DNA of 64,000 nucleotides from Cyanodermella asteris (lineage: Eukaryota > Ascomycota > Lecanoromycetes > Ostropales > Stictidaceae), in NCBI GenBank assembly GCA_900618795.1, contig UYJD01000001.1, positions 482,790-546,789 of the forward strand. Reading direction: 5' to 3'. Made by a program: the position numbers and the translations under genes. The number at the start of each line of letters is the position of its first letter. Position 1 is the stretch's first letter. The notes below the pieces were generated by a model. It had not been told where the DNA came from. It ran no database searches and worked only from the letters and a program-made list of their open reading frames with translations. This document shows positions 20,703-33,100 of the stretch, piece by piece.

Positions 20703-23700
20703 GTCCAAGTATCTGGAAGCAATGAGAGGCTGATGCGGCCGGCATAAGCGCGTCTAATGGTGCGGCCAGGGAGAAATTGGAGGGAGGGCTAACCTTGCGA
20801 GGGGCAAGTGAAGGAATGGACGAGCCAGCTCCCACGAAGTTGTAACAAGCTGTCTGTGCTTGGAGCACGCAGGACGAGTGAGTAAGGATGATGAGGCGGC
20901 CGGAAATCAGCTAGTGGGCAAGCTCTGGAGCCGTCCAAGCTATAGTGTACGGACCAGGATGCTCCGCCAAGGCAGCACGGTACTTGCGAGGGTCTCTAGT
21001 GTGGCAGGTGGGTGCGGTGACGTTGCAGGGATTCCAGAGGCAAGCCACTGCTCGTCTCGAAACGAAGGGAAAGACTAGCCCTAGCCAGAGCGGGTAGAGT
21101 GGTCGCCGTTGACGGGAGCTGAGACTTGATCCCTGTTGGCCCGTTAAGCCCTGCTGAATGATTGTCGTGGTTGACGGTGCCAGCCAGGAAGTCGGCTCAG
21201 CACTAAAGACTCACGTCAGTGGTCATCTCTCGGGCTATCAGCAAACTCACGAGTACATAGGTCTGAAGCGACGCGGCGAAGCAGCGGAGCTGAGGCCTGA
21301 CGACAGGATAGGCAAGTGAGACAGGTTGGAGCGAGAGGGGCACGGAGGTCCTGACGTGCTTTGCAAGATTTTGCAAGAGAGCTGGCACTACTGTTTGAGG
21401 CTCAAAGTGAGGTTCTCCCGCGAGGGAATATTACCGTCAAAACGTAGAAGGTGTCGTTACGCCCCAGCATGGTATGGATACCGGGCGTAGGTATCCCGTA
21501 GCTGGCGAGGCAGCTCGCGTAGACATTCATCAGTCATTTGCATACAGGAGAAAAGGCTGAAGAAGCATCAGCCGGGTCCACGCTGACAGGCCGAGATGGC
21601 CAATGCTTGCTGACACCGGGGCAAGAGCAGAGGTGGTGTGCCAGCCTGGCAGGTCTAGCAGTCAACCGGGCAAAGTGACAGGGATCATGGCTCTTGCATG
21701 GCGCATACAGCGTGCCGGCCAAATCAGGCGATGAAGAGAGCGAGCAGCCAACTGTGGATGCGCGAGTCGGGAACACAGGAACTGAACAGGGAAAGGTGGG
21801 AGGAGAAGAAAAAGCAGCGACAAGGCAGCGCTGTGAGTGTATGAGCACTGAGCATCGAACGGCAGTTGGATGGATGATGCGGGAAGCAAGGGAGGTCAAC
21901 GTGGGACCCGGGCTGACTCTGCAAGCGGGCTGCCATTGGCCAGAGTCGCCGGACTCTCAGAAGGCCATGGCGAGCTGCTGCTCGTCGGTAGTGACGGCGA
22001 TCGTGGCCGCAAGTGTGGCTGGCAAACAAGTGTCGGATAAGAGAGAAAATAGGGAAAGGATCGAGGCGCCGTGTCTCGGAGCAGGAGCTCAGCTGGCCGC
22101 CGGTGGAACGGTGGTGATGAATGATGATTGCGCAAGAGGCCGCAGAACAGGAGAGTTCCAAACAGTACAGTATAGCGATCTGTAACAAGAGGCTGGCGCG
22201 TCATGGCGCACTATTGGACGAGTGGACGCAGAGGTGGAGGATGGGGCTGCTGAGGAGAACTGTGATCTGCCAGAGAACAGAGTTTCCGGTGTTTCCGCAC
22301 TCCAGCAGTCGCCGTTCTGCTCCCAACCAGACTCCAACTGCAGCAGCGTTGACGGTCATCCGTGGTATCCGCATCCGGGCGCGAGAAGCGTGATGAAACA
22401 TCGGCCAACGCACACGAGATTGATCGGGACTTGCAGTGCTTGGCCGCATTGCCGTATCGCGAGTCGCGAGGATTTCACCTGCCACGGCACGGGGCCTGCC
22501 TCGAGAGAAAGAAAGAGAGAGAGAAGTTTGTCATTATTGTGCGCCCCGACTCTCCAGACGCCACGAGGGCTCTGCTCACGACTCGTGCGCTCGCTGTCAG
22601 AATCAGCCACAGACAAAGCTCTGCTTGTCGTGCCCTCGGTGCCGCATGCCAGACGAGCCTGTGGCCAGCTGGTATTCGCTGCTTTGTTGCTGCTGTCCAA
22701 CGTGTTCTGAATGCCTCCCTCGCATTCGGAATTTCTTCATTCCAGTTCTGCTCGACCTTGGGAGCCGTATGCGTCCATCCACCTGCAAGCGAGCGTTCAA
22801 TTCATCACTGTAGCTGCGCTGTGCCCGATGTGAGCGCAAACGTTGCTTTTCCTCCTCCGCCTGCGGTCAGACCGTCGTTGCGCTGCGGCGACCAATGACA
22901 ATTCGAGTCGACCCATAGAAGGCGTTTGCTCTCCTTCGGACCCGCCGTCTGCTGATGCTTACATACTTGGCCCAGCTCCGCTCGCTGTCACCAGCCCGGC
23001 GGATATGGCGGATTTGCAGACCGCCAACTGCTGTTTTCAAGTCCGGCTTGATGCGACTGCCAAACGAGTCGACGAGCTGCGTGTTGCAATCGTCCCGGAA
23101 ATGCTTCTCCATCCGCTCAAGCTGGCCCACGACCGCGATCTGGCGCTGATGTGCCTCAGAATGGCTCGCTGCTTGTGGAAATGCGTCGTGAAACAACTGT
23201 AATCATCGGGATGTCTGCAACGCGGACACTTGAATCCGCCGCTCATTCGCCGCGATTATTGTCGTCGACCTTTGTGCCGTATCCTGTTTTGCGGCCAGCA
23301 TAGGCTTTTGGATGGAACTTTCGAAACCGCTCGAGGGCGCCTATCGTGTGGGTCGGGGCCATCGACCATTGGTTCGCACGATCCAGACCATCAGCGGTGC
23401 CGACACCAAGACTCCACAGCCGTTGGCGCTGAAAGCCTGAAGGCTGCCCGATAACGGCATCTGAGGCAGCTCGTGCCGTACTGTCTTGGTCGCCCCGCGT
23501 CGCGCATCACACCGTTAGCCGTCAAGCAAGACACGCAACACCGTGGACGGCACTACTGTTGTCTCGTATCCACGTCAGGATCGTTGCGGAACTGCGATCC
23601 CGCTGCAGTCTTGTGGCATACATGTATCTGGTTCTACTGTTGGAAATCAGCTTTCATGCAGCCAGAGCATATATTGTTAATAACCTACCATGAAGACTCG

Positions 23701-26700
23701 TCTTGCTTACGGTAGAGGTGGCCAAGAACATTTGACAATACTTGACTCGTCAGCAAGCCTGCGTGGTGCGATTTCTGTTAGTTAGTTTCAGCTTGGCGCT
23801 GAACATAAAGTCCACTGTACCGTAGCCTGGGCCCGGTCGGCCGTTCTCGTCCCGACGGCAATGGCTTCGTAACTTGCAACATGAGACAAGGGCGACCCTT
23901 CGACTCGCTTCATGTGAACTGAGCACACTGCGAAGCGACAACATTTTAACAGCGCCAAGACAAGAAGCTTTTCAGACTCGGGATACAGTGCACAGTGCAC
24001 AGTACACAGTACGCATTACGAAAGCTGTCAAACACAGCGAGGCTTGCTCCACGCGAGAACTATGCCGAAGCCAAGTATCGGCGTAACTCTGATCTTGACT
24101 TACGGTACCTGATGCGGTAAACCAGACTGCCAATATTGTACAAACCACGACAGCCAAGAGCAAGGGCCAGCCTCCGTTCCTTATCGAAAACGAAGTTGCC
24201 GTACGTACTGTGTGTTGTTCAGAGCAGTACAATAGATACAATACGCGGCTTCCAGCCACAGCAAAGATCGCCACAGTGTCACGCCGACGTGCACGTTCGA
24301 GCGATCGACTGTGATCCACCTGTCACTCGTGACGAAACAAGTCTCGCACCTTCGTTCATGATGATGCCGATAACTCCAAGCGAGCTCTTCAGACCGGCTC
24401 ACGCGGCGGCATCTCAGCCTGCCTAGTAAGATGAGAGGGGCAAGCCTGGTGCGGCCGAGCATGCAAGCCACAGCAAGTCTTAGCCCGCTGGGGAAGGTAG
24501 CGCCCCTCAAAACCTGAATGCCTCTGGCCTGGCGCAGCTTCGGTGTCATCTCGCATCTTGACGTGCCAGTTCATGTCTCGGATTTTGTGAGGTCGGTGAG
24601 TAGGCAAGCGATTCATGAATTGTGGCTCGAGCTTCCGAGAGGCGACATTAGACGGACGTTCAAGCGGTCTGCTGATCAGAAAGCGGTGGTTGTGCGTGGT
24701 GGAAAACATCGTGGCGCCCTTACGAAAAAGCGAAGGATTGCCGGGTCAGGATTTCACTAACTTCCGACTCGCTGCCGTCCGGCTAGTTTTGTGGCTTTGA
24801 CGCCAGCTTACTCTTCAGCATCAAGTACAGTATGCACAAGTTCAAGCGACACGATCAAGTCCAGCTCTTTCCCCCGCGCTTCTGGCCCTCGACAGGCGTG
24901 GGTGGAGCTCCTGCTGAAGGCCGCCGAAACATTGCTGCTTGCCGGCCTGTTCGTACATGCCCATGTCAGGAAGAATGCGGCGGGAACATCCAAGGATCAT
25001 TTGTTGGAATTTGCGACTGCTGAACTGTCGGGATGCGGCAGTTGCAATCCGGGTTGGCCTGGACGTCCCGGATCTGATATCGTGATGGACATGGGCCAGC
25101 CAGTGAATTCCTGTGCTTCCCCAGATACCCGCGATATTGACCAGCACAAGGGTGGGAATGACATCGTAGCTTGTATTAGTGTTCCAGAGAGTGACAATGA
25201 TGTCGGCAGCATCTGCCCAACGGTGTCTCAAACGACTCGAAGTATCGTGAAATCCGGGTGTCGAACGCATGGCGTGGGAAGAAGCGGTGGCGCTGGTAGC
25301 GCAAAACTCCGATGCACTTCAATTCACTCCCACCTCAAGGGCACGCCCACGCCACACATGGCGTACAATACACCATAAAACTTGGTGTGCCATCGAAATG
25401 TTAACGAGCAATGAGTAACTGCTCGGGTGAGATACGATGCCATTGTATGGCGGCATCTGTTTAGAATGAGTCTTTCTTTCGCACATGTGACGCGTTGTCG
25501 ATAACTATTATTTCATAGCATTATATTAAAACAGACACTTGACGGATAGATGTCCCACACAACCAATCGCTTGGCCGTAAAAAGTGCGCACATTGTGATT
25601 CCTCCAAATGTCTCGACTGGGAGCAGTGAATCAGATGTACAGATGTATGTTTACTGCTCCGCCAAATGGTTCTGAAGGTAGCCCCAAGGGTACTCTCGAT
25701 GTAGATACTACAGAACAGGTGGACTTGCACACTGACGCAGCTCATTGACGAGGTCGAGTCCCATTCGTCTGACCACAAATGTGACAATCAAGACTGTCCT
25801 CTGCTTACAGAATTTTCTGCAATTGCTCCCGTGTCCGCCACCATTTCACACGCATCTAGTACCGGCTTTGCTGTCATGTTTGCCGTAAACAGCGGCAGGA
25901 ATCATGACATGTGCTGCCGGATCGTGAAATATGGACTACAACCGACAGCCGCCAGCGGGCTTGCAATGCAGCCATAACGCGGCCCAAAAAGCCCCTGAGG
26001 CTACATCTGCCTGCATGTGCTGACATTTGACAGCGGTATCACCGGCAAGGCCGTTTTTCACCCAAAACCGTGACGCCACCACGTTACTATCCCGGTCAAC
26101 GCCAACCTGAGCCCTTCGAGATTTGCCTCTGCTTGGCTCTTAGAGTCCAGGCTCCATGAAGTCTCGCCTTTAGATATCATTGCACAGCATAATATCCGTT
26201 CATGACTACTTTCGCCCCTGAACCTTCGTTGTTTTTCGGCCTTGAAACCGGCCGACCACTCACCACCAGGCTGACAAGTCATCCCCACGGCAAGTGCCGT
26301 TCAGTCAGAATCACGCATCGCACAGCGTCTAGAGACTGCCCTATGGTCACCAGGTCGCCTAGCCCCTTCACATCCCGCTATGCGTCGATGATCTATGCCG
26401 ACGTGACCACACATGGAACTCGGCGCCTCTGCTCAGTAATCAGAGTAGCGGGAATTGCAGGCCATGCATCACACCTCAGCCTGCGTCTTGTACAAAGCTT
26501 ACGGCGCGAACAGCCTCAGGTAGAGTGCTCGCTTTCCTGACAGAGGCACGGCTCTGTCGATCGTCGCATGCTCGTTCGCCGTTCGGACTTGGGCTGTTTC
26601 ACGCTTTCTCCGCCAGCGCAAGCCTGAAAGCTTAAAATCCTTGGCCCGGCAGCACAGAGCTAACAGGTGCAGCAAGTAAGAAAGCATGGTCCGGCAGCCA

Positions 26701-29700
26701 GAAGCTCTCTGGTCCAAGCAAGGCAAATCACCTTCGAAGAACTATTCGAACTATTCCAAGCCTCAAGCACATCTGCGTATGCGACGTGTGCTGAACCTCG
26801 GATCCAAGGGACTAATCACAAAGCATCTCCTAGTTCAAGCAGCGCTGACGGGGCGTGCACAGAATGTATCTAGCTGTTTGCTTCTGAATAATCCTGTACC
26901 ACCCGCGTGACCTCGAAAATAGAGCAAGAAATCCTTTCAGCCGAGCTTTTTTTCCGCGCAGCGCGTCGGCATTGCTTGCCCGACTCATCGGGAGGATAAG
27001 CTCGGTCGAGCAAAATAGACGCTACGGCCGTTCCTCCTTGAATCTCCCGGATGGACTGCTACCTGCCCATGGCAGGCTGGTCGGCTGGGACAATGTGCCT
27101 AAAGATACCTTCACGAGGAGCTTGTCATACCGACTGAGATGGTCAATCACCACCAAAACTTTCCCTCTGGCAGACAAGCAGGATTCGGTACGATCGAACA
27201 AGTCTTCCATCGTGTATCACGGTCCATTGGCAAAAGCAATATGCACACGAAGAGGTTCGACCCGCCACGTCATTTCTTCTTGCATGCAGGCACACTCGCA
27301 CAGCCTCGAACCGGAAATATTGCATTGGTCAGCTGAATTCGTCGGGTGTATCAACACGTCAGCCCTTGTTCGGCACCAAGAACACCTCTCGACTGGACGG
27401 CAGAGTAGTCTGCACTGTGATTCCAGGTAAATCTCTCGGTGGCATCTCAGTCACACGTCCAATGCTACATTATACATGCATAATGGCTATTACTGTCAAC
27501 CCAGTCTTCAATTCCCCAGCACGGGCGGTAGTCGGTATAATGTGGCATCAGCCTCCTGATGTCGCTTACTACCGACCAGAAAAGTCGCTCTGAGCATCAT
27601 TGAATTTTCTTGCCGTCACAGCACAGCAAACACAGAGCCACTTCCACGATACCAAGCCCAAGTTGGAATCAAAACGGTGCGTTGACACAAATCCACGGAC
27701 ATTGGATTTGAGAAACCAAGGTCTCTTGCTACTCAGCAATAATGCAAATCACACCTTACGCGAAGTGAACATCCTCTCCGCTAGTGTCTGCTCAGTATCA
27801 AGTCATTTCTGACAGCCTCTCCAGTGTGAGCTTGTACTAATGCCACGGAGACTCGACCCCCGGCTCGAGCTGCACACACTCGCCTGCAGGCAACCTGCCA
27901 TCTCATCCTCCAGGCCAGGACCCCCTGTCTGAATGGCGTACGTGCAATGTCCATCTCCCCAAGCCAGTGTCCCGGCTCCCTCTTTTTTTCTCACGCTCCG
28001 CGCGCGAAGAAAAGGCACCTAGCCGCTCAGCAAACCCAATCCCCGCTCTTCCATCCTTTGGGGCGGGCGGCTGTGCGTGAGAAGTGGCGGAGTTGTCACG
28101 ATCTGAAACTCTCGCGTCCGCATTAGCTGGGGTGTCAAAAAACGGCCTAGATAAGAGATGGGAAAGACTACAAGGTGCGGACGAGCACCCCGGGTGCAAT
28201 GGACAAGGGACAGTGAGCGCAATGGGTCAAGCTCTCTGGATCTCTTTACCACTTGTACTGATGGTCGATGCCATCCCATCCGCCCAGATCAGATGGAGGA
28301 CCCCGACCAGCGATGACAGCTTGGATCTTCTCTACCAAATCGGCCTGCTCCAAGAACCGCGAGCCATGCAATTCACGATTCCTACGAGATGAAAATACAC
28401 AGACCATCGACGCTCCGCATCGGCACCCACGATCGCTGCCCTTGCCGACTCGCATACGATCTATTCATCGGCAGCCCTTGTCACACGCTTGGACGCGAGC
28501 CTTGGCCCTCTCAACGAGACTGTGCCTCACATCCGATGAACCCCAAAACAACCACTCCAGCCTTGGCCTTTCGGACCTTCAACAAACACTGTTCCCCCAA
28601 CACCCAACCTTAGTGAAACTTAGCTTTGCCTCCCAAGCACGCCAGCTCGTTTCCGCTCGGGCATGCGTGTTTTGGCATTGTCGTGGCAGAACAGAATGAG
28701 GCGTGGTGATGCGCCGCATCAAGCATGATGAGGAAGGGAGGGGAAGGCCTCACCCGAACCGCTGCGACATCGTGGCCGCTTGTATGGATGACCGCATGAG
28801 CAGGGTTGGCGCCTCGACCTGCAGGGGCCTTGTTCGCTTCTGCTGGTTGGGTTATGACCTTAGCAGAGGATTGACAGCTGAGGTGAGGAGGGACCGGGAT
28901 AGCCAAGAGCATGGCAATGTCGCGGGGATCGGCAGATCCGCCTTGAAGAGATCAGACGAGCACAACGCCAACAAAACGCGAAGACGCGACCATGTCACGG
29001 GTTGTGTTGCATCTATTTCCAAGCGAGGGCTGTTGGACCAAGTATGTGTAGGCACTATTGAGGCTGGAAAGCTCTCCCGGTAGGCAAATGTAGGCTAATG
29101 CGTAGCTCGTACATACCGTGATTTGAAATCCACGTCCCATTGCCGAACGAGGCGCAACAAGTCCCCGTTGGACGACGGCCGTCTGAGAAATCGGACAAGG
29201 AATTACCCGCTGTCGCTATGTTGCATCCCGGCATGGAGAGACATGGAAGCTGCCAATGTGCTGTCAGGCAGCGAGATCAGCTGTCGATCTGCCAGGGGTC
29301 AAGGAGCAAGGCACGAAGATCACGTTAGGCTTCGACGTATGTACAGTGCCGATTGTAAGTTGGGAACTTCCGACGTGGCTGAACGATGTGAGCTCAAGTT
29401 CATAGCTCTCGTGAGTTGCAAGTTGTTCGTGGTTGAAGCACGAGACGAGGCCTGAAGAGACCGAGCAGACGGGTCGGCAGAAGTCTTCACGAAGGTGTAA
29501 ACACTGTCGAAATACCCAAGAGACTGCGTACGTAGTTAGCTAGTCGCATAGCTGCTATGCCGCCTGCTTGTGAACTGTATTGAAAAACCGCGCGTGAAGC
29601 AGAACGTTTATGCGCAACGACTTCTGGTAGCTGGCCTCTGGAGCAGTCGTTGAACAGGACGCAACGAACGTCCTAATATCCAGAATGCACTGCGAAGTTT

Positions 29701-30158
29701 TGGAAAAGTCCATGTATCATTTTGTCTATGCTATCTGGCTTGTCTAGTTTCTGTGTCAGATGCATCGTCGACTTGCGCCAGTGCAAGAACCAGTTTGCAC
29801 TCATACCGAATCACATTTCTGGGATTTTGCGCGCCGAGAACATTGTTCAGACTCCTCCATCAAATTGTCCCTCCTTGCATTACCTTCTTCTTTCTCCATT
29901 TGCGGGTGGTGCAGGCTCAGGCTCCGATTTCAACTTGTGTAAGCCTTGAATCTGCTCGTACCAAGATCCCCCAAGTTTCAAAGCTCGATTAGAGTTTGAC
30001 CTGCAGTCTCGTTGGGCTGAGGCATCTACCTTCGCCATGTCCTTCGGTTCCTTGTTTTGGCACTGTGCAGAAGCTTCCTCGAGGTGGAAGCTGTGGCCAG
30101 GCCTGAGAGTTCCGTTTGCGCCTCCAAAAGCGGCCGTCGAGCTCCAATTCACGGCATC
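20703..30158. other. About 9.4 kb gene desert
   Basis: No family-like frame was found on either strand. Open frames are mostly under 200 codons, often start at non-ATG codons and overlap on both strands. Base composition is not visibly AT-rich, so this does not look like a heavily RIP-mutated repeat block. It contains the upstream region of the DUF8032 gene and the 3' flank of the helicase gene. A short CAGTGCACAGTGCACAGTAC-type tandem repeat lies near 23985-24012. Confidence 0.5.
23985..24012. repeat. Short 9-bp-type tandem repeat
   Basis: Three imperfect units of a CAGTGCACA / CAGTACACA type motif follow one another, in a region with no recognised gene. Confidence 0.6.
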
Positions 30159-33100
30159 CTAGTCCATCAGATTTGGTTGGACGTCTTTTGCGGCTTGTTC
30201 AGCCGTGTTAGTGGACTCGACGGGCTGCCACGTGTGCTTGTACTTTTTCCGGCCTGCATCTGCAGGCGATGAGCTGTTTCTCGGGCCCTCCTGCAGCCGT
30301 GCTCGTTCAAGGTCCCGCCCAACGCCGCTGGTGTCTCCCGAAAGGAGCGACTGATCAAGGGACCGAGCGTAAGAAGTCCCGTTAACATGGTTGTCGTCAG
30401 CCTTTGCGATATTGACCGAGTCATCATCACGATCGTCAATGCGTCCATTTGTGAACAGCGGCGCCGAGGGCTGGGCTGGCGTGGGGCTGAAACGGCTTTT
30501 CAACACCTCGACGAATGGATCAGGCCCTAGTGCTGGAGGAACCGTGTCTGACAATGATAGGGACGCCAAGCTATGATCTGACATCTGTGAAGAGTCCTCC
30601 TTAGGAGACGACACGTCTTTTTTCTGGCGAGATGCAAGTTGCATTGGAATGGCTTCACCAAAAATCGCAGCTCCGTGGAGATTTGCCTCGACACGATGTC
30701 GGTCATCATCTCGAACGCCTCCGCGCGCGTATGTCTGATATGCAGCAACAGCAGTCCGCGTCTGTATCCTTAATTGGCTGGCCTCAGAAGCCTCGATCTG
30801 CGTCTTCTTATGCTCCTCAAGAAAGCTGCTAGTGCCAGATTGTCCAGACCAGTCGGGACTGGAGGCAAGAGAGTGGATCGAAGATGCTCCTGGCTTAGCT
30901 GGGCTGTCACTGGAGCGAGAAGGATTTGACCTCGCTGCCTGGCCAAACTCAACGAGCGATCCTATCTGGCTCGATGAGGCAGATGTGTCCCTATCGCTGT
31001 AGGAAGCCCTGTAGCCAATATTCGAGTCAAAACTGCTCGGAGCATGGAGCTGCTTGACAGCGCGCCGACCTCTGCGGTTCTGATGGCTGCGTGTGGCTTC
31101 CGAGAGACGAGTCGTGTCGTTCAGTAGATAGGTTCTAGCTCCAGTATCACGTTCCGAGGTCTTCACGACGTCGTCATCGAGCAAATCGTCTAGATTAGCA
31201 CTTTCTGTGCTGGCTTCGAGATGCTTGCGACGGAAGTGTTTGGCATTCTCATTGCAAGTCGAACACGCACAGTCATCACAACATCTTGCAGAGCAGGCAT
31301 GGCCACATGGTAGCTTGCGCAAGCAAGCCTGCATGCACGGAAGCTCGTCATGATCCTCCGAATGGCAATAAAGTGGACAAACATGACCACACTCAAGAGT
31401 TTCACGACAATACTGGTCGCAACCACCATCGCAAGTCGTCCAGGAGCTAGCACCGCGTATTTCTATTATTCTTCCGTGCCGAGAGCAAGTGATCGGCAGG
31501 TATACTGCAAGTTGCTTGCGAACGCGAATGATCTTGAGCATTTTCTTCCAATCTTTGCTGTTTTCCACCAGGAGTTTCGCGTTGCCAAAGATGTAGAAGC
31601 CCCGACGAGCGCGAGACATGGCAACGCAGACACGATTGAGGATGCTGAGGAAGCCGATGCTGCCTTTGTCGTTATTGCGAACCAGTGACAATATGATAAT
31701 CTCATTCTCCTCCCCTTGATAAGCATCGACCATAGAAACGTTCACCTTGACCGCACGGTGAGCCAAGTTCTTTCGCAGGCACTTGCGGATTTGACGCTGC
31801 TGGCCCCTGTAGAACGTAAGGATCGTGATGTGGTGAGTAGGTGTGCCGTTGCGGATAAGAAACTCGTACAAGCCCGCCACAAGCTCTGCCTCTTCTAGGT
31901 TCATCCACGAGAACTGCTCATCTGCCGACTCTGGTGTGGTGTGATGCATGAACCAGCTATTGTTACCGTTCATGCCGGGAATGTCATCGCGGCCATTCAC
32001 GCAAGAATGATCCTGCAGCTCAGGGTAGATGACGTTCATGACCATACGCATCTCTGGTAGCATTCGGCGTTGAGTTTTCAACTGTTGGAACTCGATGCCA
32101 CGATACATGACAAGTCGCTCGAACAGGGAGATGTGGAGGTTCCAGTCTTCCAAGGCAGAATTTTGACAATGAGCCCTCAGCTGGAGATGGTCTCCGACAA
32201 GAATGAGATGCTCTAAACTTTCGAAACAGGCCGCGGTGACATATGCCTCCTGCGTTTCTGCCGCTTCTTCAATCAGAACAATCTTCGGGTTCAACACCGA
32301 AACGGGTCCCCTGTATTTGCTGAGACCTGTAGTCGTCATGCCGATTAGGGGGGCGTCACGGAGGAAGGCAGCATCAAGCTGTGCGCGAGCGATTTTCAGA
32401 TGCAGGGCCGCACGCTTCGCCTGTGCCGCTAATTCTCGAAACTGCGGAAGAAGCTTCTCTTTGAGCTTTCGCTGTAGGTAGTTATAGACAGGGCCTCGAC
32501 GAGCCGGAGCAACGTCACCCAAGTCTTTGTGCTTGGCTAACGCTGCTTCTGTCTTCTTGGAGCCCTCGTTCCAGCCTCCACTGAAGCCCGGATTGAGAGC
32601 GATTTGAATTCCGTAGAGACGGTCCTTTTCGTCGTCTTCAACGACTCCAGTTTCCAGCTCAACGTCCTTCATTTGGTACAGGTCCTCGTCATCATCTTCC
32701 CTGGCGATTTTACTAAGATCTCTCTCGGGCTCGGCTTTTCTGTAAGGCTGGACATCGCCATTGCTCCAACGACCAATGGGAGACCCACCACTTCCCTCTC
32801 CACTGCCTGCCCAATTCGATTTGGCTTCGATCAACGACTTATGTTGGTGCTCACTGATGAGACCGGCTTTGAAAAACTCATCAGGATGGATCGGTTCGTC
32901 CGAAGTCAGGGGTCTCAGAATTTCTTTTAACCTCAGAGCGATTTTTTCCAGAGTCTTCCAAGCAAGCATCCTCGAATGGCGAAGATCTTTGTGCAGGTTT
33001 TTAGAATTTTGCTTGACATTGTGTAGAGTCCGCGGCTCGATGATCTCATGATCTTGTGTTTGCCCTCCAAGGCGTACGAATTCGGGGGCGTAAGGGGCAA

